Shown: piece by piece, positions 15,321-25,169 of the stretch
Layout of the letters: each line of letters begins with the position of its first letter
Position numbering within the stretch: the first letter of the stretch is position 1
Assembly (NCBI GenBank): GCA_021811615.1
Contig: JAJZNW010000123.1
Coordinates: 1-37,698 of the forward strand
Reading direction: 5' to 3'
Source: Bacteroidota bacterium
GTDB taxonomy: Bacteria; Bacteroidota; Ignavibacteria; Kryptoniales; JAKASW01
DNA length: 37,698 nucleotides
Program-made: the position numbers and the translations under genes
Notes under the pieces: model-generated
What the model was told of the DNA's origin: nothing
Seen by the model: the letters and a program-made list of their open reading frames with translations, nothing else
Databases searched by the model: none

Positions 15321-17768
15321 TCAGCCGTCAGATTTATCGGATGGCAACGCCTTCTCTCTGCTTCTTATCTCAGCGATAGCTTCCTTTGCCATTTGGACGA
15401 GACGCCCGTCCGGTTCGGTCTTCACTCGCTCCTCCAGAAGCGGTATGACAATTTTGCCTCCGATCTTGCCGAGCCCGTTGATTGCGCCCGCCCGTACCCA
15501 TATGTATGGATCGGTGAGGTATTTCGACAGCAATGCCACCGTCTCTTTGTGATCCATATCCATATCTGCCAGGACAGCTATGCCCGCGGTACGCAGGTAT
15601 TCCGGCTCACCATATAATGAGTAGTTTACCGCGATCTCGTGTGCCATGTGTGGCCGGATCTTCGTCAGGTCACGTAGAGCAGTCGTTCGCAGGATCTGAT
15701 GATATGACCGCCTGTCAAGGGCAGTATACATGACGTGAAGCGCCATGTGGGGATCGACTTCTGTGATAGCATTGATTGCTGCGGCTCTGACAAAATAGTT
15801 TGTCCTGTTGTAGAAGATTCCCCACATGAGCCTGGCGATGGCCTTGTCGTTTTTGAACTCGCCGAGTGAGCTTATCGCCGCCGTCTGAACTCTCGGATCC
15901 TTATCGTTGACGGCCGCGAGGAGCGCGGTCTTCGCCTCGCCGTTACTGTATTTTCCGAGGAGCGTTGCGCACTCCTGTCTGACTGCCCAGAAGTCGTCGT
16001 CCTTCAGAGCCGATACGAGAGCCGTCTCGGCCGTATCCTTGTAGTCGCGCTCAAGCTCCTCTGCCGCGCGAATCCTTCCTACGACATCCGCATCGTGCTG
16101 GAGTTGATACTTCAGCATCGTGGCTGACTTGGAGAAGTAAACCTGGTCGAGCAGCCAGTGTCCCTGGTCGAAATTGACCATCAGTGGCTTACCGTTGACG
16201 TGGAATTCATAAGTGTTTGAAAGGGAGTCGACCCACACTCTCTTCAGGTATGTGGAAAGTGGAGTGACGATCTGGATTTCCACAGGCATTCTATAGACGG
16301 GGGTCAGGCTGTCGACGGTTTGTATTTGTTCGACGCGCATCCTGACTGTTTCACTTCCCGGATGGTAGGAGTAGCTGACGTTGAAATCAGGATGGCCGCC
16401 TTTATAGAGCCACTCTCTGAAAAACCAGTTCATGTTGTAGCCGGTCGCCTCCGTAATCGCCTGGGCGAAATCGTGAGTGTCGACGTTCCTGTACTTGTAC
16501 TCTTTGACGTAGTGCCGTATGGCCTTGTCGAAAAGCGTATCGCCGAGGAAAAATCTCAACATGTTGAGCATCGAGGCGCCGCGCGGATAGATGTAAGTAT
16601 TGAACACGTCGACAGGACGGGCATAGTGCTTCCAGACTGTCGGCTGGCGGCGGACGTTGTCGGCGGCTATTACCTGTCTGTGATTATTGTACATCTCGTA
16701 TTCGAAAGCTTGCTTTCCAAAGGCGTGTTCCCTGTAAAGCGCTTCGAAATACGTGGCGAAACCTTCGTTCAGCCAGGAGTTTGCCCAGTTTCGTGTGGTC
16801 AGTAGGTCCCCGAACCACTGGTGCGCGGTTTCGTGGGCTATCAGCGGGACGCTCGAAATCTCCGGTTCGGCATCCTCGTCATGGAGTGTGCCGTCCGTCA
16901 GTGTAATGGCTGAAACGTTTTCTTCTCCTCCCCATGTGAAGTCGGTTACAGTCGTGAGCGCAAGCTTCTCCCACGGGAAGGGCTGTCCGGTTATTTGCGA
17001 ATAGAATCTTACGATGTCCGGTTCGCGCTCGAAGTCCGTCCTGATCAGCGAACCGTAACTCGGATCGCAGTAGAAATCGATCGGGAGCCTTCCGAGGTGA
17101 TCTGTAAATTCTTCGAACTTCCCGGCGATTATGGAGATGAGGTAAACGACGTGCGGTCTCGGCTCGACCCAGTCGAATCTCTTTTCTGTTCCTCCGTCGA
17201 CCGCCGCAACCCGCTTCAGGTAGCCGTTCGAAATGACCGTCCAGCTCGCGGGCACTGTCGCGATCATCTCGCTTGCCGTGAAGTCGTCAGGATAGTCGTG
17301 ACACGGGAACCAGTACCGCGCATCTTCCGGTTCGCTCATGCTCCATACCTCGGGATTTCGCTTAGGATATCCCTTGTCGGGTGTAATGAAGAACAACCCG
17401 CGGGATGGCTGCGTCGAATAGACGATCGTGTAGGTGAGTTTCGCATTCAATCCATACGGCCTGGGAAAGAATATGGTGAGTATCTTTCCGTCGTAATGGT
17501 AGTTCAGTGAGACGCCTCTCATCGTCACGCTCTTTATCTTCATGTCTACGGCGTTCAGATGAATCGAGTCGAGAGAGGTCCGAAACGGTGTAATGGTCTC
17601 CGAGACTTCACCGAATACTGTCTTCGTACTCATGTTGAAGTGCAGCCGTAGGATTACGTTTGACATGTGAAATTCTCTGTTGGGTGCGTGATGCGACGGC
17701 GGCAGGTTATGGGCAGATACGCTTGAAACTGCCAGGATAACATATAGGGGCAAAAGGTACTTCTTCAT
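15321..17768 (-). CDS. M1-family metallo-aminopeptidase with C-terminal HEAT repeats
   Basis: This secreted zinc aminopeptidase has about 815 residues, with a signal peptide (about 1-20, YVILAVSSVSA). The M1 N-terminal beta domain spans about 35-220. The catalytic domain has HETAH (zinc His at about 312 and 316, general-base Glu 313) and the third zinc ligand in NEGFATYFEALY. The substrate motif, usually GxMEN, reads GGEEN here (about 280-284). From about residue 560, HEAT-like repeats follow (ALVSALKDDDFWAVRQECAT, ALLAAVNDKDPRVQTAAISS, RAGAINGLGKIG). The ATG at 17768 is preferred over GTG at 17771 because AGGAGAG sits six bases upstream. It probably acts in the periplasm on peptides. Confidence 0.9.
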   Translation of the reverse strand: MKKYLLPLYVILAVSSVSAHNLPPSHHAPNREFHMSNVILRLHFNMSTKTVFGEVSETITPFRTSLDSIHLNAVDMKIKSVTMRGVSLNYHYDGKILTIFFPRPYGLNAKLTYTIVYSTQPSRGLFFITPDKGYPKRNPEVWSMSEPEDARYWFPCHDYPDDFTASEMIATVPASWTVISNGYLKRVAAVDGGTEKRFDWVEPRPHVVYLISIIAGKFEEFTDHLGRLPIDFYCDPSYGSLIRTDFEREPDIVRFYSQITGQPFPWEKLALTTVTDFTWGGEENVSAITLTDGTLHDEDAEPEISSVPLIAHETAHQWFGDLLTTRNWANSWLNEGFATYFEALYREHAFGKQAFEYEMYNNHRQVIAADNVRRQPTVWKHYARPVDVFNTYIYPRGASMLNMLRFFLGDTLFDKAIRHYVKEYKYRNVDTHDFAQAITEATGYNMNWFFREWLYKGGHPDFNVSYSYHPGSETVRMRVEQIQTVDSLTPVYRMPVEIQIVTPLSTYLKRVWVDSLSNTYEFHVNGKPLMVNFDQGHWLLDQVYFSKSATMLKYQLQHDADVVGRIRAAEELERDYKDTAETALVSALKDDDFWAVRQECATLLGKYSNGEAKTALLAAVNDKDPRVQTAAISSLGEFKNDKAIARLMWGIFYNRTNYFVRAAAINAITEVDPHMALHVMYTALDRRSYHQILRTTALRDLTKIRPHMAHEIAVNYSLYGEPEYLRTAGIAVLADMDMDHKETVALLSKYLTDPYIWVRAGAINGLGKIGGKIVIPLLEERVKTEPDGRLVQMAKEAIAEIRSREKALPSDKSDG

Positions 17769-17822
17769 CACTCTCTCCTGGTTTTTGTCGTGCGAGGACC
17801 GGACGTAAGTTGTGAATAAAAT

Positions 17823-18665
17823 TTAGACTTTTCCTACTATCAGAGCCACAAGGCCGAATATCATCATCAGCTTGTAGCCGAAACTCGCTTCCGAAAAGTC
17901 GTCTCTACTGATAAGCAGGTATGTTATGTAAATTCCGATTGGGAATATCGTTAGACCGCAGACCGTAAGAAACTGGATCGGCAGGATCCCCAACTGAAAA
18001 GCCCCCCAGGCCACGAAGAGAAGTATAGCTGTTAGTATGATTGAAAGCCACGCGGAAGTCCTGGTCCCGTACTTAGTGGCAATCGTGCGAACGCCGATCT
18101 CGCCGTCGCCTTTGACGTCTTCTGCGTCCTTGATTATCTCGCGTATGAGGTTTGCAAGGAAAGCGAAGGCGGCTGCAGGGTAGACGTTGCGGATATCCCC
18201 TACAGCTGCGCCGCCGTAGAGGAACGCAAGACCGGTGACCGATGCCACGACGAAGTTGCCGAGGAAGATCATCCGCTTGAATCTGAAACTGTACATGAAC
18301 ACCAGCACTCCGGCGGCCGATGCAATCAGAAGCGTCCAGACATTTACGGCAGCGCTGATGACAAGACCCGCCAGCGTGGTAACGATATAGAAATTCGCCG
18401 CCTGCCTCGTCGTCAGTTTTCCGGATACGAGGGGACGCCGCGGGCGATTGATTGCGTCTATGTCCACGTCGAAGAGATCGTTGACGGCGTTTCCACCGGC
18501 GGTAATTAATGATGCCGCGACCGCTGCCGCAAAGATCTGCCAGCTCCGGGCTATATCCAGTCCGCATAGTATGCCGGCGACTTCCACGCTCAGAAAAGCT
18601 AATATGACGTTTCCAATGCGGGCAAGCTTCAGATAGGATGCCGTTGAGTCTCTTGCTGTTTTCAA
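17823..18665 (-). CDS. UbiA-family prenyltransferase
   Basis: This 280-residue integral membrane protein has the UbiA aspartate motif NDLFDVDID at residues 62-70, followed by RPRRPLVSGKLT. The second Asp region is KDAEDVKGDGEIGVRTIATKYG (about 190-211), with seven to nine hydrophobic helices around them. The family attaches polyprenyl chains to aromatic or glycerol-phosphate acceptors. The sequence style resembles the geranylgeranylglycerol-phosphate geranylgeranyltransferase-like members common in Bacteroidota rather than a clear MenA, but the substrate cannot be fixed from sequence. Its ATG overlaps the stop of the upstream BamA/TamA-like gene by four bases, so the two are translationally coupled. 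Confidence 0.85.
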   Translation of the reverse strand: MKTARDSTASYLKLARIGNVILAFLSVEVAGILCGLDIARSWQIFAAAVAASLITAGGNAVNDLFDVDIDAINRPRRPLVSGKLTTRQAANFYIVTTLAGLVISAAVNVWTLLIASAAGVLVFMYSFRFKRMIFLGNFVVASVTGLAFLYGGAAVGDIRNVYPAAAFAFLANLIREIIKDAEDVKGDGEIGVRTIATKYGTRTSAWLSIILTAILLFVAWGAFQLGILPIQFLTVCGLTIFPIGIYITYLLISRDDFSEASFGYKLMMIFGLVALIVGKV

Positions 18666-20422
18666 AACCGATTCACCAGGCCGAAATGTATTTTTCCTTC
18701 CGTGAACGAGTCCCCTTTTCCCAGGGCAAAGCTCGCCTTCAAAATGCCGAACCCGGTTTCCACTTGTGCGCCGAAACCGTAACCGTAAAGCGTGAACGAC
18801 GTGGCAGGCGTATCGGCGAGCGGATCGGCCTGCTCGTATATATAACCTGCGTCCACGAATGTGAACAGGAACGACTCGCGTCCTGTCGCGAACCTGTACT
18901 CTAAGTTCGTCCAGGCTGCCTTCGACGCGAGGAACTGATTCTCCAGGTAGCCTCGTATCGTGTTCGTACCGCCTATCCTGTACATGTCGGTCTGGTCGAG
19001 CTCGGTGCCCGTGACCTGCTCGCCATGCAAACCAACCGCCAGGATCTGTCTCGGCAGGAACTCGTGGTATATTGAGAGATCGACGTTCAGGTGTTGTACG
19101 TAATTGGTAAGTCTTGTGCCCGGCTGAATCAGCTGCGATGGCCCGTATATTCTTTTTTCACCGAACTGGACCTGCGTATCGTACAGTATGCCTCTTGTAG
19201 GACTGTAAAAATCGTTTCGGGTGTCGTAGGTTATGCCCATACCCAGATTGAGAACGCTGCTCTGGTAAACGGAGTAATTGTTTTCGGAGCTAAGCAGCGG
19301 CGTCGTGGAAAGGTCGCTGACTGAGATGTTGGCGTTCAGGTTGTCGTTGAACGAGAAAACGCCGCTGACGCCGAAGTTCCTTGTGACCGACGTGGAATCC
19401 TGTTGGCGCTGTGTGAAGCCCAGTTGTGCCGTTATGGGCCAGCCGAAAATGTAAGGCTCCGCGTACGCAATCTGGAGTTGCTGCGTCAGCTTCGTTTCCT
19501 GGTGCCACTGCGCACTGAACTTTCTGCCGGTCCCGAAAAGGTTCAGCATGGAAATGTTTATCATCCCGGTGAAATAGCCCGGTTGACCGAACTGCCCCGG
19601 CATATATCCGATTATCCCGTCGAAGGTATTCGTGTTTCCTTCGGCGACCCTCATCAAAATACCCGTCGTGTCGCCGCTTTCGAAGAGCTCGGGCTCGCTG
19701 ACGTTTCTGAAGAACCCGAGTTTCTCGACGCGTTGTCTCGCCTGGCTGAGCTCGTTCTCATTATAATATGATCCCGGAGGAATGCTAAGGGCTCTGAGAA
19801 TCACGTAATTCTTGGTCTGCGTGTTTCCTTCAATTCGCACTGCCTCGATTCGTATGCGTTTCCCTTCATGAACCCCAAGCGATACACAAAGAGAATCGTT
19901 GCCGCCGCTCTTATAAATGTATAGGCTGTCGATCGATATCCGCGCAAGGGGAAATCCGTCGGCATTGTATCGCTTCAGGATATAATCGAAGTCGCCTTCG
20001 AGTACGGCCTGGTCGAATGGCTTCCCGCGGCTCGTGTTCATCTCTTCAGTAAGCCTGGAGTACGACATGAATTTGTTTCCATGGATTAGTATCTGGCCGA
20101 TAACGATGCGAGGTCCTTCCGTCACGAAAATCTCGAGGGGGAACCCTCCGATTCCTTCCGGCTCTTCCACGCGGAACGAATCGACCCTGAAAAGTATGTA
20201 TCCATGTGAGTAGTAGGTCTCGCTCAGTTGAGAAATGCCTGATCTTATGCGCGAAGTATCGGTGGCGCTGAAACCGAGCGGTTGAAAGTCTTCTGCAAGC
20301 GTTGGATCGCTGAACGCGGAGGTCCCTACAAACTTCAACGATGTTATTTTAGGTTGTGCTCTCAAGTTCGCCGCAAAAACAAGAATCATACATAAATAGA
20401 TGCCTGGTAAAGGAAACTTCAT
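18662..20422 (-). CDS. outer-membrane BamA/TamA-like protein (POTRA plus Omp85 barrel)
   Basis: About 586 residues from the ATG at 20422, giving a clean signal peptide (MKFPLPGIYLCMILVFAANLRAQ). An in-frame ATG at 20449 would add nine residues before the signal. POTRA-like modules lie at about 30-250 (ITSLKFVGTSAFSDPTLAED, RIVIGQILIHGNKFMSYSRL, IRIEAVRIEGNTQTKNYVIL). The C-terminal half is an Omp85/D15-type barrel, with YRIGGTNTIRGYLENQF as the conserved lid-lock region and terminal Phe (HFGLVNRF). It probably inserts or exports outer-membrane proteins. It is shorter than true BamA, so TamA-like or a lipid-associated Omp85 is more likely. Confidence 0.85.
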   Translation of the reverse strand: MKFPLPGIYLCMILVFAANLRAQPKITSLKFVGTSAFSDPTLAEDFQPLGFSATDTSRIRSGISQLSETYYSHGYILFRVDSFRVEEPEGIGGFPLEIFVTEGPRIVIGQILIHGNKFMSYSRLTEEMNTSRGKPFDQAVLEGDFDYILKRYNADGFPLARISIDSLYIYKSGGNDSLCVSLGVHEGKRIRIEAVRIEGNTQTKNYVILRALSIPPGSYYNENELSQARQRVEKLGFFRNVSEPELFESGDTTGILMRVAEGNTNTFDGIIGYMPGQFGQPGYFTGMINISMLNLFGTGRKFSAQWHQETKLTQQLQIAYAEPYIFGWPITAQLGFTQRQQDSTSVTRNFGVSGVFSFNDNLNANISVSDLSTTPLLSSENNYSVYQSSVLNLGMGITYDTRNDFYSPTRGILYDTQVQFGEKRIYGPSQLIQPGTRLTNYVQHLNVDLSIYHEFLPRQILAVGLHGEQVTGTELDQTDMYRIGGTNTIRGYLENQFLASKAAWTNLEYRFATGRESFLFTFVDAGYIYEQADPLADTPATSFTLYGYGFGAQVETGFGILKASFALGKGDSFTEGKIHFGLVNRF

Positions 20423-20679
20423 CCTATTTTGAAAATAAGGCGAGAACATGAGAAGAAACAGGGGCGAACATTGGTAAATGGTAACCGTTAAGTTACCGGG
20501 CTATCGGCTCACCGGCATTCATTATAACGAACGTCCGATAATTGCGCGAGACCGCAAAACGGTTCTGTCCACACCAGCCGTCCGTTTCAACGAACGGCGC
20601 GGAAAAGCTGACTGAGAGGTTACCGGGAATGCTCGCCCCCGCTCCAATTTCGTGTCCGGGCCGATTCGACGATGGACTC

Positions 20680-22467
20680 CTATTTGTGATAACTCTGGAT
20701 CGGCCTTACTCCGAGCTGGCCTGCCTGCAGCGATTTGATCGCCTTCACTGCCGCGGATGCCGCCGAGAGCGTCGTCGCAAACGAGACCTTGTGCTCGATT
20801 GCAGCCCATCCGATCGCGTATTCGTCGTAACGCGCCTCTTCTCCGAAAGGCGTGTTTACTATGAATTGTATCTTCCCGTTCTTTATGAAGTCGACGATGT
20901 TTGGCCTTCCTTCACTAACCTTGAATATCTTCTCGTTGGCTATGCCGTGCTCGCTGAAAAACATGGCGGTCCCTTCGGTGGCTATCACTTTGAAGCCGAG
21001 TCCTATGAAATCACGGGCGATCTCTATCGTCGATTCGTTCTTGTCGTTATCGTTGACGCTGAACAAAACACACCCTGTTTTCGGAAGGGGATTGCCCGCA
21101 GCCGCCTGCGACTTCGCGTACGCGGCGCCGAAATTCGTGTCGATCCCCATGACTTCGCCGGTGGACCTCATCTCGGGTCCGAGGAAAACCTTCACGCGCG
21201 TGAACCTGTTGAAAGGGAACACCGCTTCTTTTATCGCAATATGCTTGAAATCGCCGTTCACGGGACCGATTCCCATCTCCTTCAGCTTCTTCCCGAGCAT
21301 TATCTTCGCGGCGATCTTGGCGAGAGGCAGCCCGATGCTCTTGCTTACGAAAGGCACCGTCCGGCTCGCCCGGGGGTTGACTTCGATGACGTATACGACG
21401 TCGTCTTTCATCGCAAACTGGATGTTCATCAGGCCGACTACGTTCAGCCCCTTCGCCAGCATGTGCGTGTAATCCTTAAGTTCCTGGAGGCATTTGTCGG
21501 TTATCATGTAAGGAGGTATCACCGCTGCGCTGTCGCCGGAGTGTATTCCCGCTTCCTCTATGTGTTCCATTATGGCACCGATGACCACGTCGTCGCCGTC
21601 CGCGACCGCGTCCACATCGAACTCGAACGCGTCCTCGAGAAACCTGTCGATCAGTACCGGCTTGTCGGGGGAGATGTCTGCCGCGGTCTGCATGTATTGT
21701 TTGAGCGACTCTTCGTTGTAGCAGATTTCCATGGCCCGGCCGCCGAGTACATACGAAGGGCGGACCAGCACCGGGTATCCGATGAGCGATGCCACGTCGG
21801 TCGCCTCAGCCACGGAGTACGCGGTTCCGAACTCCGGGTGCGGTATCTTCAGCTTCCTGAGAAGCTCTCCGAACCGCTTCCTGTCCTCCGCTACGTCTAT
21901 CCCTTCCGAGCTCGTGCCTAAAATCTTTACTCCCGCCTCTTCCAGTGGCTTTGCAAGCCTGAGGGGCGTCTGCCCGCCGAAACTCACTATGATCCCTTCC
22001 GGCTTCTCGATGTCGATCACGTTCATGACATCCTCGAATGTCAGCGGCTCGAAGTAAAGCTTGTCGGCGGTATCGTAGTCAGTCGAGACCGTCTCGGGAT
22101 TGCAGTTGAGCATGATCGCCTCGTATCCCTCCTCGCGGGCCGCCATCACTCCGTGGACGCAGCAGTAATCGAATTCGATCCCCTGACCGATCCTGTTCGG
22201 ACCGCTCCCAAGTATGATGACTTTCTTCTTCCCGCTCTGGACGGATTCGTTCTCTTCCTGGTACGTCGAGAAATGATACGGCGTCTCAGCCTCGAATTCC
22301 GCGGCGCAGGTGTCCACGGTCTTGAATACCGGGGTGACCTTGAGTTTCTTGCGCAGCTCTCTTATCGCCTGCTCAGCCGTCCCGAGCATTTCGGCTATCT
22401 GCCGGTCGGAATAACCGAGCTGCTTAGCGGCGAGGAGTGTTTCTCTGTCTATCTTCTTTTTCTTCAT
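20680..22467 (-). CDS. carB: carbamoyl-phosphate synthase large subunit, C-terminal half
   Basis: This 595-residue protein corresponds to the second half of CarB. It starts in the oligomerisation domain (DRETLLAAKQLGYSDRQIAEML) and VDTCAAEFEAETPYHFSTY, runs through the second ATP-grasp domain (GSGPNRIGQGIEFDYC near 87-102, VRPSYVLGGRAMEI), and ends with the MGS-like allosteric domain (about 460-595, VIATEGTAMFFSEHGIANEK). It phosphorylates carbamate in making carbamoyl phosphate for pyrimidines and arginine. It must pair with the product of 23050-24531. The start at 22467 has little Shine-Dalgarno signal. No residues appear to be lost relative to intact CarB. Confidence 0.92.
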   Translation of the reverse strand: MKKKKIDRETLLAAKQLGYSDRQIAEMLGTAEQAIRELRKKLKVTPVFKTVDTCAAEFEAETPYHFSTYQEENESVQSGKKKVIILGSGPNRIGQGIEFDYCCVHGVMAAREEGYEAIMLNCNPETVSTDYDTADKLYFEPLTFEDVMNVIDIEKPEGIIVSFGGQTPLRLAKPLEEAGVKILGTSSEGIDVAEDRKRFGELLRKLKIPHPEFGTAYSVAEATDVASLIGYPVLVRPSYVLGGRAMEICYNEESLKQYMQTAADISPDKPVLIDRFLEDAFEFDVDAVADGDDVVIGAIMEHIEEAGIHSGDSAAVIPPYMITDKCLQELKDYTHMLAKGLNVVGLMNIQFAMKDDVVYVIEVNPRASRTVPFVSKSIGLPLAKIAAKIMLGKKLKEMGIGPVNGDFKHIAIKEAVFPFNRFTRVKVFLGPEMRSTGEVMGIDTNFGAAYAKSQAAAGNPLPKTGCVLFSVNDNDKNESTIEIARDFIGLGFKVIATEGTAMFFSEHGIANEKIFKVSEGRPNIVDFIKNGKIQFIVNTPFGEEARYDEYAIGWAAIEHKVSFATTLSAASAAVKAIKSLQAGQLGVRPIQSYHK

Positions 22468-22545
22468 TCTATCGGCGTTTGTGTTTTTTCTTTGATTGAA
22501 AATTAAATCTTATTTCGGGCAATATGTTTCCCGCATATCTCGCGG

Positions 22546-22594
22546 ATTTGCGCAGATTCAGATCGGCGTCGATCTGCGGAATCTGCGGGAGAAT
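22546..22594. repeat. CTGCGGG/CGCAGAT-type dispersed repeat
   Basis: Words such as TCGCGGATTTGCGCAGAT and CTGCGGAATCTGCGGGA sit directly beside the 3' end of the GxxExxY gene. Similar words recur at 29701-29775 and 35114-35160, so this is a dispersed non-coding repeat family. Confidence 0.5.
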
Positions 22595-23020
22595 TCAAAG
22601 CCCATTCATTTTTCTGAAAATACTTTTCGAAATGTCGTCCGTGTTAAAGTTCACCAAGATCGCAAGCTTCTTTCCGGTAAGTTTAAGATAAGTCAATACG
22701 ACCTTATGATGAACTTCCGCAATCTGATCGATTGATTTGACCTCAATTATCACAAGGTCATTTACGAGAATGTCCAGCCGGAATCCTAGTTCGAGTCTCT
22801 GGTTTTCATAGATCGCGGGTACCGGCACCTCTGTCTGGACTTTCAGCTTTGCCTGCCTGAGTTCAAAAACCAGGGCTGCTACATATACCGACTCCAACAG
22901 CCCAGGTCCCAGGTTATTGCAGACTTCAAAGATCGCTCCCCGGATCATATACGAAATTTCATTCTCTGTCAAAGAACCTTCGGCGATGTCATGAGATTTC
23001 TCCGGTACTTCGTCCATCAT
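22595..23020 (-). CDS. GxxExxY family protein (PD-(D/E)XK nuclease-like)
   Basis: A 141-residue protein of the GxxExxY family. The motif reads GLLESVY (about residues 40-46) after EISYMIRGAIFEVCNNLGPG. The nuclease-like core is seen in LGFRLDILVNDLVIIEVKSI (Asp then E-x-K), followed by HHKVVLTYLKLTGKKLAILVNFN. The biological role is unknown; members are scattered in genomes, often beside short dispersed repeats. Here it lies between the two halves of carB, in the same direction, 29 bases after the upstream half. Two adjacent ATGs are possible starts. Confidence 0.88.
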   Translation of the reverse strand: MMDEVPEKSHDIAEGSLTENEISYMIRGAIFEVCNNLGPGLLESVYVAALVFELRQAKLKVQTEVPVPAIYENQRLELGFRLDILVNDLVIIEVKSIDQIAEVHHKVVLTYLKLTGKKLAILVNFNTDDISKSIFRKMNGL

Positions 23021-23049
23021 CCGAAACTGAAATTGTTTTTTGCTTCTGC

Positions 23050-24531
23050 TTACTCTTCGATGAAGTAATTTTCCCGAAGAGCCGTTTCAAAGTCCACGAT
23101 TTCCTTTATGTTCCTCAGGAACCACGGGTCGATTTTCGTCAACTCGTGGATCTCCTCTACCGTCAGCCCGGCCTGCATGGCGTACCTGAGGTAGAATATG
23201 TTGTCCGACTTCGGCTGTTTCAGCTTGTTGGTGATCGCCTTCTTCGCCTCGGAAGACTTCGGACTCTTCAGCCTGGAATATTCATAGACGTCCTTGCCGT
23301 CGCTCCCGATTCCGAACCGGCCCTGTTCGAGCGACCGCAAACCTTTCTGCAGCGCCTCCTTGAACGTGCTCCCGAATGCCATAGCCTCGCCCACCGATTT
23401 CATCTGGACACTCAGCGTGTCGTCCGCTCCCTTGAACTTCTCGAAGTCCCAGCGGGGTATCTTCACTACGACGTAATCTATCGAAGGCTCGAATGATGCC
23501 GGCGTCTTCTTCGTGATGTCGTTGGGAATCTCGTCGAGCGTGTAACCGACTGCCAGCATCGCCGCTATCTTCGCGATCGGAAACCCTGTGGCTTTGGAAG
23601 CGAGTGCGCTCGAACGCGATACACGCGGATTCATTTCGATCACAACCATTCGCCCGCCCTTCGGGTCCACGGCAAACTGGATGTTCGATCCGCCTGTCTC
23701 GACTCCGACCGCGCGTATGATCTTCTTCGCCCAGTCCCTCATCTGCTGGTACTCCCGGTCCGTCAGGGTCTGGGAAGGGGCAACTGTCATCGAGTCGCCA
23801 GTGTGTACTCCCATCGGGTCGACATTCTCTATGGAGCAGACTATGACGACGTTGTCGCGCCTGTCCCTCATCACCTCGAGCTCGAATTCCTTCCAGCCGA
23901 GGACCGATTCCTCTATAAGTATCTCGCTGATCGGGCTGGACGTCAGTCCATGCCGCGCAATCTCTCCGAACTCCTCGATGTTGTAGGCGATACCGCCTCC
24001 CATGCCGCCGAGAGTGTATGACGGCCGGATGATCGCGGGGAAGCCGACATGCCCGATGATATCCATCGCCTGTTCCATCGTCCGGACAAAGCCGCCCTTC
24101 GGAACGTCGAGCCCGATACCTGTCACGGTATCCTTGAAGAGCTCTCTATCTTCGGCTTTCTGGATAGCCTGCAGGTTGGCGCCGATCATCTCGACGCCGT
24201 ACTTCTCAAGCACTCCGGTCTCGGCGAGATTGACCCCGATGTTGAGCGCGGTTTGTCCTCCCATCGTAGGGAGTAAGGCGTCGGGTCTCTCCGCTTCAAT
24301 TATCTTGGAAACGAATTCGGGTGTCAACGGCTCGATGTACGTGACGTCCGCAAGCTCCGGATCCGTCATGATCGTCGCAGGATTGCTGTTGACAAGTATT
24401 ACCTTGTACCCGAGCTTCCGTAAAACTTTGCATGCTTGTGTTCCCGAGTAATCGAACTCGCAGGCCTGTCCGATGACGATCGGTCCGCTTCCTATTATCA
24501 GTATCGATTTGATATCTTCGCGTTTAGGCAA
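23050..24531 (-). CDS. carB: carbamoyl-phosphate synthase large subunit, N-terminal half
   Basis: This 493-residue protein corresponds to the first half of CarB: the first ATP-grasp domain beginning [22 protein letters not shown], with [12 protein letters not shown] (about 164-175) and [19 protein letters not shown], and ending in the oligomerisation domain ([22 protein letters not shown]). It carries out bicarbonate activation and carbamate formation, and should assemble with the C-terminal half encoded downstream and with CarA, which is not in this window. The likely start is TTG at 24531 with AGGA about six bases upstream. It ends where the second half resumes in intact CarB. Confidence 0.92.
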   Translation of the reverse strand: MPKREDIKSILIIGSGPIVIGQACEFDYSGTQACKVLRKLGYKVILVNSNPATIMTDPELADVTYIEPLTPEFVSKIIEAERPDALLPTMGGQTALNIGVNLAETGVLEKYGVEMIGANLQAIQKAEDRELFKDTVTGIGLDVPKGGFVRTMEQAMDIIGHVGFPAIIRPSYTLGGMGGGIAYNIEEFGEIARHGLTSSPISEILIEESVLGWKEFELEVMRDRRDNVVIVCSIENVDPMGVHTGDSMTVAPSQTLTDREYQQMRDWAKKIIRAVGVETGGSNIQFAVDPKGGRMVVIEMNPRVSRSSALASKATGFPIAKIAAMLAVGYTLDEIPNDITKKTPASFEPSIDYVVVKIPRWDFEKFKGADDTLSVQMKSVGEAMAFGSTFKEALQKGLRSLEQGRFGIGSDGKDVYEYSRLKSPKSSEAKKAITNKLKQPKSDNIFYLRYAMQAGLTVEEIHELTKIDPWFLRNIKEIVDFETALRENYFIEE

Positions 24532-24717
24532 TTGTTATCCTGGGTTTATATACACTTCACCACGCAGAATGCTGATGAGTGAATGCGTGGCTCCTCGTGA
24601 ATTGTCGATTAAAAAGTTAAGAATCATATCGTCTTTAATCAAGTTTTGGGTTGTGGCTCATCATAATCCTGAAAGGATGAAATTACTGTAGACATTATGG
24701 AACCCGGTTCTATGAAC

Positions 24718-24803
24718 GCTGAAAGGGTGACATAATGCCATCCCTTCGGGATCTTCTGATCATTGGAATTTAAATTCTATAGTAATGTCACCGCTTCGCG
24801 GTT
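24718..24803. repeat. UUCG-loop hairpin repeat pair
   Basis: GGGTGACATAAT with ATCCCTTCGGGAT lies opposite AGTAATGTCACC with CCGCTTCGCGG: two small hairpins with TTCG loops inside a larger GTGACAT/ATGTCAC dyad. It is related to the units at 27338-27745. Confidence 0.5.
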
Positions 24804-24875
24804 GAAGTTCAGACACGATGAGGCACTGCTAGGTTTTGAACCGAACGGGCGGCGGCTAAGGAGTGAGAACATTTT

Positions 24876-25036
24876 ACCGCAAAGGCGCGAAGACGCAAAG
24901 GGCCGTTTTGAGACCATGAAAAGATGCCACGACCGCAAAGAAAGAAGAGCGATCTTCCCCGACAACAGCCACTACATCATCAGGGTCTCAGCATAGCAAA
25001 TGAATATTATTCTTTGCGCCCTAGCGTCTTTGCGGC
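24876..25036. repeat. CGCAAAG dyad repeat
   Basis: ACCGCAAAGGCGCGAAGACG on the left is mirrored by TTTGCGCCCTAGCGTCTTTG on the right, about 110 bases away. The whole 24532-25169 gap contains only repeats of this kind and no gene I can support. Confidence 0.5.
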
Positions 25037-25169
25037 GGACAAACACTTTGCCGGCAAAAACAACCCTGCCTTTTGTGCCAGGTTGGTATTCTTCCGGGCA
25101 CGGGTTAATTTCCATGGAATTGTGAGGGCAGACAATCGAAAATCAGGGAGCTGACAAAACGGAGCGATC

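Noticed and set aside
20542..21921. Long open frame (459 codons) on the plus strand opposite the carB C-terminal half
   Set aside because: It mirrors a well-conserved carB reading frame and its translation is Arg/His-rich without domains.
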